From positions 62,001-126,000 of the forward strand of contig CAIYNU010000017.1 in NCBI GenBank assembly GCA_903927615.1: 64,000 nucleotides of DNA. The letters are read 5' to 3'. Source of the stretch: an uncultured Rhodospirillales bacterium. Lineage in GTDB: Bacteria; Pseudomonadota; Alphaproteobacteria; Azospirillales; Azospirillaceae. A program made the translations under genes and the position numbers. Under the pieces are notes generated by a model that saw nothing but the letters and a program-made list of their open reading frames with translations, was not told where the DNA came from and did not search any database. Positions 26,880 to 34,665 of this stretch are shown in pieces; the first letter of the stretch is position 1; every line of letters starts with the position of its first letter.

Positions 26880-27506
26880 ATGGGAGCGTGTTGCCGTTCG
26901 TGTTCGGAAACCGCCGAAGGCATGACGGCCCGTTATCGTCGGGTGCTGACCGCCGTATTGGTCATCAACGCCATCATGTTCGTGGTCGAGAGCATCTGGA
27001 GCCTGATCGCAGGATCGACGGCGCTACAGGCCGATGCCCTGGATTTTCTGGCTGATACGTTTACCTATGGGTTGACGTTGAGCGTTCTGGATTCAGCGCC
27101 TGATGTTCGAGCGCGCGCTGCTTTGTTTAAGGGGGGCAGTCTCGGGGCAATGGCGTTCCTGGTGCTTGCTGCGGCAACCTGGCGCGCCATCGCGGCAGTT
27201 CCACCCGAACCCGAAACAATGGGGGTGATCGCGGTCCTCGCTCTGACGGCAAATTTCACCAGCGTTCTGCTGCTCTATCGATTCCGTGATGGCGATGCGA
27301 ACATGGCGTCGGTCTGGCAATGCAGCCGCAATGATGCCATCGGCAACCTCGCGGTCATCGCCGCGGCAATCGGCGTCACGGTCAGTGGGAGCGTATGGCC
27401 CGACATCGCCGTTGCGGTCGCCATGGCGGGTTTGTTTCTGGGATCGTGCCGGAAAATTTGCAGGCGGGCCTTGGGGGAGTTAGAGTCCCTTGAAATCCCT
27501 GGATAA
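26880..27506 (+). CDS. short CDF-type cation transporter
   Basis: A 208-residue inner-membrane protein with about six helices related to cation diffusion facilitators but without the C-terminal cytoplasmic domain. The start carries a CCRSC metal-binding-like motif (residues 4-8). TM2 has D55-x-x-x-D59 and TM5 has C148-x-x-x-D152 (CSRNDAIGN), which would form the transport site, with Cys replacing the usual His. Short CDF-like proteins with CSRNDA are a known variant. It lies 45 bases after the pseudo-ATPase on the same strand and is probably co-expressed, consistent with metal handling. Confidence 0.8.
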   Translation: MGACCRSCSETAEGMTARYRRVLTAVLVINAIMFVVESIWSLIAGSTALQADALDFLADTFTYGLTLSVLDSAPDVRARAALFKGGSLGAMAFLVLAAATWRAIAAVPPEPETMGVIAVLALTANFTSVLLLYRFRDGDANMASVWQCSRNDAIGNLAVIAAAIGVTVSGSVWPDIAVAVAMAGLFLGSCRKICRRALGELESLEIPG

Positions 27507-27610
27507 CCGACCGGGAGGGCCATGCCGCGTCGCTGGGGTCACCAAGGCCACGTGTCGTCCGGTGCCTTGGAACAACGCCTCGATGGCCGGGTCTTCGTCG
27601 GCCCTCCATC

Positions 27611-27720
27611 GCCACGGCAGTCGTGATCCTTGCGCGACCAGTGGCATCGGACTGGGTATCGCGGAGGCGCTCTGGCCGCGGGTGGCTGCAACGTGTGATG
27701 CTCAACGGCCAAGGCGACGC
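27611..27720 (+). pseudogene. 3-hydroxybutyrate dehydrogenase-like SDR N-terminal remnant
   Basis: Pieces of the Rossmann N-terminus of a short-chain dehydrogenase are legible across several frames: TAVV, then ATSGIGLGIAEA (the TGxxxGIG loop), then LAAGGCNV, then MLNGQGD. This order matches 3-hydroxybutyrate dehydrogenases. At least three small indels separate the pieces, and nothing follows the hairpin at 27707. The flanks of the 27507-27917 gap show no intact gene. Confidence 0.65.
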
Positions 27721-27734
27721 TTGTCGCCTTGGCC
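27707..27734. other. perfect 12-base hairpin at the end of the SDR remnant
   Basis: GGCCAAGGCGAC and its exact complement flank a 4-base loop (GCTT). The stem begins inside the last recognisable codons of the SDR remnant. There is no T tract. A similar strong hairpin ends the metK remnant at 18982. Confidence 0.55.
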
Positions 27735-27807
27735 GACTGATGGGGCAGGGGCGGGAACCCCAGACCGTCAGTTGAACGGCGACATCGGAGATATATACCA
27801 ATATTGT

Positions 27808-27905
27808 GATGTAAGAATACCGGCTGGGACCTCAAGGTCGCGCCCGGGGCCCGGATCGTGCCCGAGCCGACGCCCGAGGAGCTGGCCGCGTTGCGCCGCA
27901 AATAA
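27808..27905 (+). pseudogene. 3' end of an unidentified gene
   Basis: After a TGA the frame reads GWDLKVAPGARIVPEPTPEE and then LAALRRK and TAA, with codon use typical of this genome, ending 13 bases before the enoyl-CoA hydratase start. The 5' part is replaced by an AT-rich junction (27790-27815). It looks like the tail of a deleted gene once upstream in the same operon; I cannot identify it. Confidence 0.45.
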
Positions 27906-27917
27906 GGAGACCGTGAC

Positions 27918-28703
27918 ATGACCGATTCGCCCTTGCTGTTGCGTGACGACGCCGACGGCGTCGCGACCCTGACCCTGAACCGGCCCCAGGCGCGCAATGC
28001 CCTGTCCCAGGGTCTGCTGGAGGCGTTGGGGACGGCGCTGGCCGATCTGGCCACCGACCAAGGCGTGCGCGTGGTTGTGCTGGCCGGCGCCGGTCCCGCC
28101 TTTTGCGCCGGCCACGATCTCAAGGAACTGCGGGCGGCGGGCTACCAGCGCGGCTACACCGAATCCCTCTTCGCCGCCTGCGCCGAGGTCATGACCGCGA
28201 TCGTGCGCCTGCCTAAACCGGTGATCGCCCGGGTCCACGGCATCGCTACTGCCGCCGGTTGTCAGTTGGTGGCCAGTTGTGACCTGGCGGTGACGGCCGA
28301 CGATGCCCGCTTCGCCACGCCCGGCGTCAATATCGGCCTGTTCTGCTCGACGCCGATGGTCGCCCTATCCCGCGCCGTCGCCCCCAAACAGGCCATGCAG
28401 ATGCTGCTGACCGGCGATCTGATCGACGCGCCCACCGCCCTTCGCTTCGGTCTCGTCAACGAACTGGTGCCGGCCGCGGATCTGGTGGCGCGCACCGCCG
28501 CCCTGGCGGGCCAGATCGCCGCCAAATCGCCCCTGACCCTGGCCATGGGCAAGGAGGCCTTCTACCGGCAGGCCGAACTGTCCCTGGACCAAGCCTATGC
28601 CTACACCCGTGAGGTCATGGTGCGGAACCTGGAAGCCCACGACGCCCGGGAAGGCATCGACGCCTTCATCGACAAGCGGGCGCCGGTGTGGTGCGGGCGC
28701 TGA
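27918..28703 (+). CDS. enoyl-CoA hydratase/isomerase family protein
   Basis: A 261-residue crotonase-fold enzyme. The NRPQARNALS motif (20-29), the oxyanion-hole blocks AGPAFCAGHDLKEL and GIATAAGCQLVASCDLAV, and a GIDAFIDKRAPVW end are visible. The end is typical of the ECHDC3-like branch, which often lacks classical hydratase glutamates; the substrate is therefore uncertain. AAGGAG lies 10 bases upstream of the ATG. It is intact though flanked on both sides by gene remnants. Confidence 0.9.
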   Translation: MTDSPLLLRDDADGVATLTLNRPQARNALSQGLLEALGTALADLATDQGVRVVVLAGAGPAFCAGHDLKELRAAGYQRGYTESLFAACAEVMTAIVRLPKPVIARVHGIATAAGCQLVASCDLAVTADDARFATPGVNIGLFCSTPMVALSRAVAPKQAMQMLLTGDLIDAPTALRFGLVNELVPAADLVARTAALAGQIAAKSPLTLAMGKEAFYRQAELSLDQAYAYTREVMVRNLEAHDAREGIDAFIDKRAPVWCGR

Positions 28704-28735
28704 CCGCCGGTTCCGGTCCGGACGGTCGGGTAAAC

Positions 28736-29607
28736 GTGCGCCGGCCAGCGAGCGTGCCGGCGCGCTGTTTCTGGCGCTGGCGCCCGGCGACCATGTGGTG
28801 ATCCCGCCGGTGATGTATTGGGCATTGCGTCATTGGCTACTGACCTTCGCCACGCGCTGGGGGCTGGCGGTCGAGGTTGTGGATCCCACCGACCTGAACG
28901 CCATGCGCGTGGCGGTCGTCCCCGGGCGGACCAAGCTGGTCTGGGTGGAAACCCCGGCCAATCCGCTGTGGACGGTTTCGGACATCGCGGCGCTGGCCGA
29001 CATCGCTCACGCCGCGGGCGCCCGCCTGGCGGTGGATTCAACCGTGGCCACGCCGGTCTTGATCCGGCCGCTGGCGCTGGGTGCCGACATCGTCCTGCAT
29101 TCGGCATCCAAGTATCTGAACGGCCTTCCGACTTGGTCGCGGGGGCGCTGGTCACCGGCAGCGACGACGCGTTCTGGCAGCAAATCAAGATCAATCGGGC
29201 GCAGATGGGCGGCATCCTCGGTGCCTTCGAGGCCTGGCTGTTGCTGCGCGGCATGCGGACGCTGTTCGCCCGGGTCCCGTTGGCCTGCCGCTTGGCCCAG
29301 ACACTCGCCGAACGCCTGACGGTCCATCCCGAGATTCTGGACGTCTTGTATCCCGGGCTCCCCGGCTTTCCCGGCCACGAGACCGCGCGCCGGCAGATGG
29401 CCGGCGGCTTCGGCGCCATGCTGTCGATCCGGATGAAGGGCGGCGCGACGGCCGCCATCGCCGTTGCGGCCAGGGTCGGGCTGTGGAAACGGGCAACCTC
29501 GCTGGGCGGCGTCGGAAGCTTCATCGAGCATCGGGCCAGCGTCGAAGGCCCGACCAGCCCGGTGCCGCCGGATCTCCTGCGTCTGCCGGTGGGTGGTCGT
29601 GGCCGCC
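28736..29607 (+). pseudogene. Cys/Met-metabolism PLP enzyme, truncated and frameshifted
   Basis: The frame beginning at 28736 matches trans-sulfuration enzymes (cystathionine gamma-synthase/lyase, methionine gamma-lyase) from about a quarter into the protein: ALFLALAPGDHVVIP, WVETPANPLW, AVDSTVATPVL and the PLP lysine in SASKYLNG. One base is missing near 29125. In the next frame SDLVAGALVTGSDDAFW continues, to GVGSFIEHRASVEGPTSPVP and the end. The N-terminal quarter and the last residues are absent. A single frame later joins the downstream protease frame by chance. Confidence 0.85.
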
Positions 29608-29687
29608 GTGAAGAATTGAAACCCGTGACTTGTCTGGCTATAACAGGACGGTCGAATTGTTCTGTTCACAAAACCACCGTTGTGCCG

Positions 29688-31235
29688 ATGTCCACCAGCA
29701 TGTGCCGGAGAGTGTCTGCCGCCACCGTGTACGCCATCGCCTCGCTCTTTTGGGGGCTAGGCTTGCCGGGGCGGACGGTCGACGCTGCCAACTCCGGTCC
29801 GGTCGCGGGGGAGCAGGTTGCCGAGGTCTATTACGATGGCACCGAACAGCCCGCGACCAGGAGCCTGACCGCCGGACCGGCAGCCCCGAGCCACCATGCC
29901 CGCGGTTTGAAGTTCAAAACGCCCGAGGTCTACGGGGGGTTCGAGCGAGAGACGCCTTATCGGGCGCTGGTGCCGCCCGCTGCCGATCTCTCGGCCTATT
30001 TTCCGCCCCCCAAGGACCAGGGAAATCAGGGCTCCTGCGTGGCCTGGTCGGTCAGTTACGCCATGCGCGGTTACTATGCCAATCGCGCCATGAGGCGCGG
30101 CGGCAGTCAGTCGGTGGCGCTGAGTCCTTCCTTTGTCTATAACCAGATTGCCGATTCCAGCGAAGGGTGTGATTCCGGATCAGACATTGCCGATGCTCTG
30201 GCCCTGCTGAAGGAGACCGGAACCGTCACGTTGTCGCGCTTTCCCTACCGGGATTCCAACTGTTCACGCCGTCCGACCGCCGACGACCTGAATGCCGCCG
30301 CGCAATTCCGGATCCAAAGCTGGCATACGGTCGACATCTCCAATGTCGTCAATATCAAAGGTCAGATCGTCCGTGGCGATCCGGTTGTGGTCGGAATGTT
30401 GATTCCTGATGACTTTTCTGAGTTGAAAGGCGATGCGGTTTACAACGATACCGGACAGGATGGCGATGGCCACGCCATGGTCGTGGTCGGCTACGACGAC
30501 CACCGGCACGCCTTCAAGCTCATGAATTCCTGGGGTCAGGATTGGGGCCAGGGTGGTTTCGGTTGGGTGTCCTATAACAGCTTCAAGGCCCGCACCAGTG
30601 AAGCCTATGTGGCTTCCGTGCCCAACCTGCCGCCCCTGGTCGCCGACCCGACCGTCAGCCCGACCACCGTCAGCCCGGTGGTGAAACCGGCCGACAACCC
30701 GGCGGTGGACACGCCCGTTGCGCCCGAAGCCCCCAGTGTTACGCCGCCCCCGGGGTTGAAGGCCAACGGCCAGGCAGCATTCGAGAAGTTTCTCGGCGCG
30801 CGTGCTCACAAGGCCTTCGCCATGGCCGACGACGGCAGCTTTGGCTGGACTGGAGGCCAGGCTTCCGTGGATCGCGCCGCGGCCGAAGCGGTCGCCACGT
30901 GCAACCGATACACCGATACCCCGTGCCGGCCGGTCAGGGTGGACGACCAACCGGTTCGCCCGTCCCCCGCGGCGGACGACATCGATCCCCCCGAGGGGCT
31001 GTCGGCTCATGGGCAGGCCGCGTTCAGGACGTTCCTGTCGGCGCGCGACTACAAGGCGTTTGCCATGAGTTCCGATGGCGCCTTCGGCTGGCGCTCCGGC
31101 AGAGCCTCCGTCGAAGACGCGTCACAGGAAGCGATCGCCGCCTGCGAGCAGCACACCGACCGGTCTTGCCGCCTGGTCAAGGTCGATGGCTGGCAAGGCT
31201 CCAACAAGCGGAAGTCCGACCACGACGGCAACTGA
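29688..31235 (+). CDS. secreted papain-like (C1) cysteine protease with two C-terminal repeats
   Basis: A 515-residue protein with a signal peptide (about 1-34). The C1 peptidase domain has catalytic C117 in GSCVAW, preceded by Q111/Q114 for the oxyanion hole, H262 in GDGHAMVVVGYD and N280 in NSWGQDWG. A Thr/Pro/Val-rich linker (about 315-352) leads to two 65-residue repeats (356-420 and 437-501), each GL-x-A-x-GQAAF, KAFAM, DG-x-FGW, A-x-A-x-x-C, C-R. Each repeat has two cysteines, so a disulfide is likely. The frame is open far upstream into a pseudogene; ATG 29688 or 29700 starts the signal peptide. The target is unknown. Confidence 0.85.
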   Translation: MSTSMCRRVSAATVYAIASLFWGLGLPGRTVDAANSGPVAGEQVAEVYYDGTEQPATRSLTAGPAAPSHHARGLKFKTPEVYGGFERETPYRALVPPAADLSAYFPPPKDQGNQGSCVAWSVSYAMRGYYANRAMRRGGSQSVALSPSFVYNQIADSSEGCDSGSDIADALALLKETGTVTLSRFPYRDSNCSRRPTADDLNAAAQFRIQSWHTVDISNVVNIKGQIVRGDPVVVGMLIPDDFSELKGDAVYNDTGQDGDGHAMVVVGYDDHRHAFKLMNSWGQDWGQGGFGWVSYNSFKARTSEAYVASVPNLPPLVADPTVSPTTVSPVVKPADNPAVDTPVAPEAPSVTPPPGLKANGQAAFEKFLGARAHKAFAMADDGSFGWTGGQASVDRAAAEAVATCNRYTDTPCRPVRVDDQPVRPSPAADDIDPPEGLSAHGQAAFRTFLSARDYKAFAMSSDGAFGWRSGRASVEDASQEAIAACEQHTDRSCRLVKVDGWQGSNKRKSDHDGN

Positions 31236-31389
31236 TGCCGCGGTGCAAAGCGAGAGGATCGGCTGAAAATGCGGTCGAAGTGCGCCTGGAGCACCTTAAC
31301 GAAGGTTGCTCCTTATTCGGACCCGGGCGGGGTCTACGCTCCAGGCGTTCATCATGGCCCGGGCCGGCCGACAGGACGGGAAGGTCCGC

Positions 31390-32265
31390 ATGCAGACCTA
31401 TGACCTTACCCTCAAGGACCTTTTGATGGACGGTGCGCCGGTTCTGCTTCAGCAGGTGGCCGGGCTTGAAGGCGTGCAACTGGCTCCCCTGGAGGTGCCG
31501 GTGGTGGGGGGCGGTCGGCTTGACCTCTTCGGCGAGATCGGTGGCGACGCTGCGGTCCATGTGGAACTTCAGGCCGCCAATGCCCGCGATATGGCCGTTC
31601 GCATGCTCGGCTATCTGTGGCTGATCCTGCGCCGGAGCCCCGGGGCTAAAGTCCGGCAGTTGGTGCTCTACGTCGGCCGGGAGCCCCCGACCATGGCGAC
31701 CGGGATCGACGGTCCGGGCCTCACCTATCGCTATACCTTGGTCGATGCCCGCGACCTGTGCGCCGAGGCGCTGCTGGCCAGCGACCATCCTTGTGACATC
31801 ATCATGGCCTTCTTCGCCGCCACCGACGACCTGCGGGCCAGGGTCCGGGCGGTGGCGGGCCGCCTGGCCGCCCGTCTGGCCCACGACCCGCCCAAGCTGA
31901 GGGATGCCCTGGTCCGTCTGCTCCTGCTCTCGCCCCTACGCAGGGCCGAGCCCATTGTTCACGAGGAGATAGCTGCCATGCCGATCACCATCGATCTCGA
32001 GACCCACCCCTTCGCCAGCACGTTCTTCTTGAAGGGTCTTGCCGAAGGAAAGGCCGAAGGAAAGGCCGAAGGAAAGGCTGAAGGAAAGGCCGAAGGAAAG
32101 GCTGAGATGCTGCTGCGTCAGGTTCGGCGCCGCTTCGGGAAGCTGCCCGATTCGACAGAGGCGCGGATCCGCGCGGCGGACAACGAGCAACTTGACGACT
32201 GGAGTGAGCGGTTCGTCGATGCCCAGACCCAGGCCGACGTCTTCGGCTCCGACCTGTCCAACTGA
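31390..32265 (+). CDS. Rpn-family PD-(D/E)XK nuclease/transposase-like protein with DUF4351 end
   Basis: The 291-residue product starts at 31390 behind GGGAAGG. The N-terminal domain has E35, D45 (RLDLFGE) and E59-L-Q61 (VHVELQA), the core of Rpn/TIGR01784 recombination-promoting nucleases. After a helical middle there are five EGKA repeats (about 219-238), then a DUF4351-like end (LLRQVRRRFGKLPDSTEARI). Rpn proteins cleave DNA and are associated with mobile elements. Active-site residues appear intact. The repeat is encoded by perfect or near-perfect 12-base units, so its length could vary between strains. Confidence 0.85.
   Translation: MQTYDLTLKDLLMDGAPVLLQQVAGLEGVQLAPLEVPVVGGGRLDLFGEIGGDAAVHVELQAANARDMAVRMLGYLWLILRRSPGAKVRQLVLYVGREPPTMATGIDGPGLTYRYTLVDARDLCAEALLASDHPCDIIMAFFAATDDLRARVRAVAGRLAARLAHDPPKLRDALVRLLLLSPLRRAEPIVHEEIAAMPITIDLETHPFASTFFLKGLAEGKAEGKAEGKAEGKAEGKAEMLLRQVRRRFGKLPDSTEARIRAADNEQLDDWSERFVDAQTQADVFGSDLSN
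32041..32100 (+). repeat. five 12-base tandem repeats in rpn-like gene
   Basis: Five in-frame copies of GCC/T-GAAGGAAAG encode AEGK repeats. One unit differs by a C to T change. Copy number change would keep the frame. Confidence 0.9.
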
Positions 32266-32268
32266 CCC

Positions 32269-32313
32269 GCCATGGATGGTTCCGCCATGGATGGTTCCGC
32301 CATGGATGGTTCC
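32269..32313. repeat. three perfect 15-base tandem repeats
   Basis: Three identical copies of GCCATGGATGGTTCC follow the stop of the rpn-like gene and end 20 bases before the 3' end of the two-receiver gene. The unit contains an NcoI-type palindrome CCATGG. Confidence 0.9.
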
Positions 32314-32332
32314 GGATGTGAGGGTTTTCCTC

Positions 32333-33136
32333 TCATTCAAAGGCTGGAATGGGCCGCCGTCCGGTGAGAAATTCCTCTTTGGACGCGGCGATGAAGCGGT
32401 TCCAGACCTTGACCAACTGGACCAGATCCACGGACTTCAGCAAGTAATCGTCGGCGCCATGCTTGCGGGCGTTGAGGACGCTTTCCATCGCCGAGTCGTC
32501 GGTGAACACCACCCGATAGGTGGTCGGCCGGGCCTTTTTGATCTGGCTGATCAGCTTGAGGCCCTCATTGTCCCCCAAATGGCTGTCGATGAACAGCAAA
32601 TCGAAGTGAATGGACTGAAAGGCCCGTTCGGCTTCGGCGGCGCTGTCGGCGCGGTACATGCGGTGCCGGATTTTCAGAATCCCCAATCCCACGGTCAACG
32701 CGCCGATGATTTCTTCCGATTGGTCGGCGGCCAGAATAGATACCGGGCGGCGCTCCCGCTCGTGGTAGGCCGTCAGGATGTCTTTGACGACCTGTTGGCT
32801 GACCGGCTTGCGAACCATGTTCTTGGCGCCCGCTTCCCGGGCTGCGGCCAAATTCTCCTGGGTGCATTCACCGCTGATCATGACGACGAAGGCATCCTCG
32901 TCATACGCGCGGATTTCCTCGAGCGCCGCCAGGCCATTGAGCACCGGCATGCGGATATCGAGCAGAACGATGTCGCACCGCTGCGCCTTGTAGATGGCGA
33001 CCGCCTCTTTGCCGTCGGAGGCGTCACAAAACTCGGGCAGGCCCTGACCGAAGGGAAAGGCGCTACGGATCAGCAGACGCATGCTACGGCTGTCGTCGGC
33101 GACCAGTACTCTTATCTTGCGTCCTTCACGACTCAT
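32333..33136 (-). CDS. response regulator with two receiver domains
   Basis: A 267-residue protein with two tandem receiver domains and no output domain. The first (about 8-125) has the acidic pair ADD (13-15), phosphoacceptor D60 in LLDIRMP and K110 in VRKP. The second (about 132-250) has D138, D184 in LFIDSHLGD and K-x-V near the end, with one acidic pocket residue missing, so it may be less active or a dimerisation partner. The partner kinase is not visible. Stand-alone dual receivers act in phosphotransfer or as sinks; the role here is not determinable. Confidence 0.85.
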   Translation of the reverse strand: MSREGRKIRVLVADDSRSMRLLIRSAFPFGQGLPEFCDASDGKEAVAIYKAQRCDIVLLDIRMPVLNGLAALEEIRAYDEDAFVVMISGECTQENLAAAREAGAKNMVRKPVSQQVVKDILTAYHERERRPVSILAADQSEEIIGALTVGLGILKIRHRMYRADSAAEAERAFQSIHFDLLFIDSHLGDNEGLKLISQIKKARPTTYRVVFTDDSAMESVLNARKHGADDYLLKSVDLVQLVKVWNRFIAASKEEFLTGRRPIPAFE

Positions 33137-33243
33137 TGATCGTCATCGCCATATCGTCACGGGTTGGTTGGAGGATTCCTGAAATCCCGCCACCATGGAT
33201 ATAGCGTGATGACACCCATCATGCAATTGAAACATTTGTGTCA

Positions 33244-34572
33244 TCAAGTTCTCTTCCAGGTGGTTGTTCCGGCCATATCCTCAAGTCCGATACCGGCCGC
33301 CGCCAGGTCCTGGCGGATGCGGTCGGCTTCAGCGAAGTTGCCAGCCCGGCGGGCGGCGGTTCGTTCGGCGATGCGGGTTTCGATGGCGGCGTTCTGGAGG
33401 CCGGTCTTGAACCAGGTGTCCGCTTGATGCCGGAGCAGGCCCAGCAGGTTGCCCGCGGCGGCCAGCGCCGCGGCCAGGCGTGTCTGCTCGGCGACTGTTC
33501 CGGCTTTGTTGAGTTGGCCCGCGAGTTCGTGAAGGTGGCTGAGCGCCAGCGGGGTATTAAGATCGTCCTCCAGGGCTGCCAGCGTCGGGAACACCAAGGC
33601 GTCGGGGGCTTGGTCCGGGGCCGGCCGCGCTCCCCCGGCGGCGAGGTTGGCATGGCGGAGCGCGGTATACCAGCGATCCAGTGTCGCCCGGGCTTGGGTC
33701 AGACCGTCGGTGCCGAACATCAGCGGCTGGCGGTAGTGTGCCGAGAGCAGGGTCAGGCGAATGACTTCGGCGTCCCACCCCTTCCGGAAGAGCTGGCCAA
33801 CGGTGGGGGGCACGTCATCCGGGAGGGTGACCAGGCCGCTGTGCAGCCAGACCCGGGCGGGCAGGGCGCCGTCATGGACGCACCGGCCGATGGCCAGTTG
33901 GTTCTCGTGATGGGGAAAGAGTTCATCGACGGTGCCGGCGTGGATGTCGAAGGTTGGCCCCAGGTGATGGTGGGACAGCGCCGAACAGGCGACGTCCCAC
34001 CCGGGTTGGCCGAAACCCCAGGGACTGGGCCAACCCGGCCGGCCGTCGGTTCCGGGCTTCCACAGCACAAAGTCGGCGGGATCGCGCTTGAAGGAGATGG
34101 CCTCGGATCGGACCTGCCCTTCCGCATCCCCGCGAGGCCGGCGCGACAACTGGCCGTAGCGGGGGATCGAGGCCACGGAGAACAGCACATGCCCCGCGGC
34201 GGCGTAGCCGTGGCCGGCGTCGACCAAGGCCTGGATCAGCGCGATGGTCTGATCGGTATGCTCGCTGGCGTGCGGTTCCCGGTCGGGACGCAGGATGCCG
34301 AGCGCATCCAGGTCCTGATGGCCCGCTTCGTGGGCCGGATGGCTTGGCCCGGGCATGGCCAGGTCGGGGACCGCGCGAATACAGGTGACTTGGGGATACA
34401 GGCGGAGCAAGAGTCGGTGCAGAAGGTCGAAGACCACAACCTTTCGGGCGTCGGTGATGGTCGCCTCGTCACAGACCGTCGGGCCGCAGACGTAAAGGCC
34501 GACCCGGCCCGCCCTCAGCGGCTCAAAGCGATCCTTGCGGCGGGTGAGGGAGTTATGGAGGTCCAACGGCAT
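33244..34572 (-). CDS. cysteinyl-tRNA synthetase-like protein lacking HIGH and KMSKS motifs
   Basis: A 442-residue protein with clear overall similarity to CysRS: CGPTV (29-33), VVFDLLHRLL, PADFVLWKP, SALS, FDIH, FPHHEN (219-224) and RLTLLSAHYRQPL (272-284). The catalytic signatures are gone. HIGN is TITD (38-41), KMSKS is replaced by LPDDVPP (about 250-256), and WHIECSA is WDVACSA. Zinc ligand C29 remains but the Glu after HHEN is Gln225. The frame is intact, so this is probably a diverged pseudo-synthetase, not decay. A functional cysS should exist elsewhere. It lies 93 bases downstream of gltX on the same strand. Confidence 0.8.
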   Translation of the reverse strand: MPLDLHNSLTRRKDRFEPLRAGRVGLYVCGPTVCDEATITDARKVVVFDLLHRLLLRLYPQVTCIRAVPDLAMPGPSHPAHEAGHQDLDALGILRPDREPHASEHTDQTIALIQALVDAGHGYAAAGHVLFSVASIPRYGQLSRRPRGDAEGQVRSEAISFKRDPADFVLWKPGTDGRPGWPSPWGFGQPGWDVACSALSHHHLGPTFDIHAGTVDELFPHHENQLAIGRCVHDGALPARVWLHSGLVTLPDDVPPTVGQLFRKGWDAEVIRLTLLSAHYRQPLMFGTDGLTQARATLDRWYTALRHANLAAGGARPAPDQAPDALVFPTLAALEDDLNTPLALSHLHELAGQLNKAGTVAEQTRLAAALAAAGNLLGLLRHQADTWFKTGLQNAAIETRIAERTAARRAGNFAEADRIRQDLAAAGIGLEDMAGTTTWKRT

Positions 34573-34665
34573 CGTGCGACTCCTGAAATGCGTTTTGTGA
34601 TGTCGCGATGGAAGGTCATCGGACCTCGCCTCAGGCCGCCGAACGGTTCAGGCGAGAATACCCGT

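Noticed and set aside
19115-27506. Magnetosome (mam) gene cluster
   Set aside because: CDF and iron-type genes suggested it, but no mamA, E, K, O, Q or mms genes are recognisable and the CDF lacks the MamB/MamM C-terminal domain.
28818-31235. A single 805-codon frame fusing a PLP enzyme to a papain-like protease
   Set aside because: The first 290 codons start with out-of-frame residues, then cover only the 3' half of a frameshifted trans-sulfuration gene; a signal peptide begins at 29688-29700. The join is accidental read-through of a pseudogene.
32041-32313. CRISPR array
   Set aside because: Units are 12 and 15 bases, directly adjacent and without spacers; the first set is coding.
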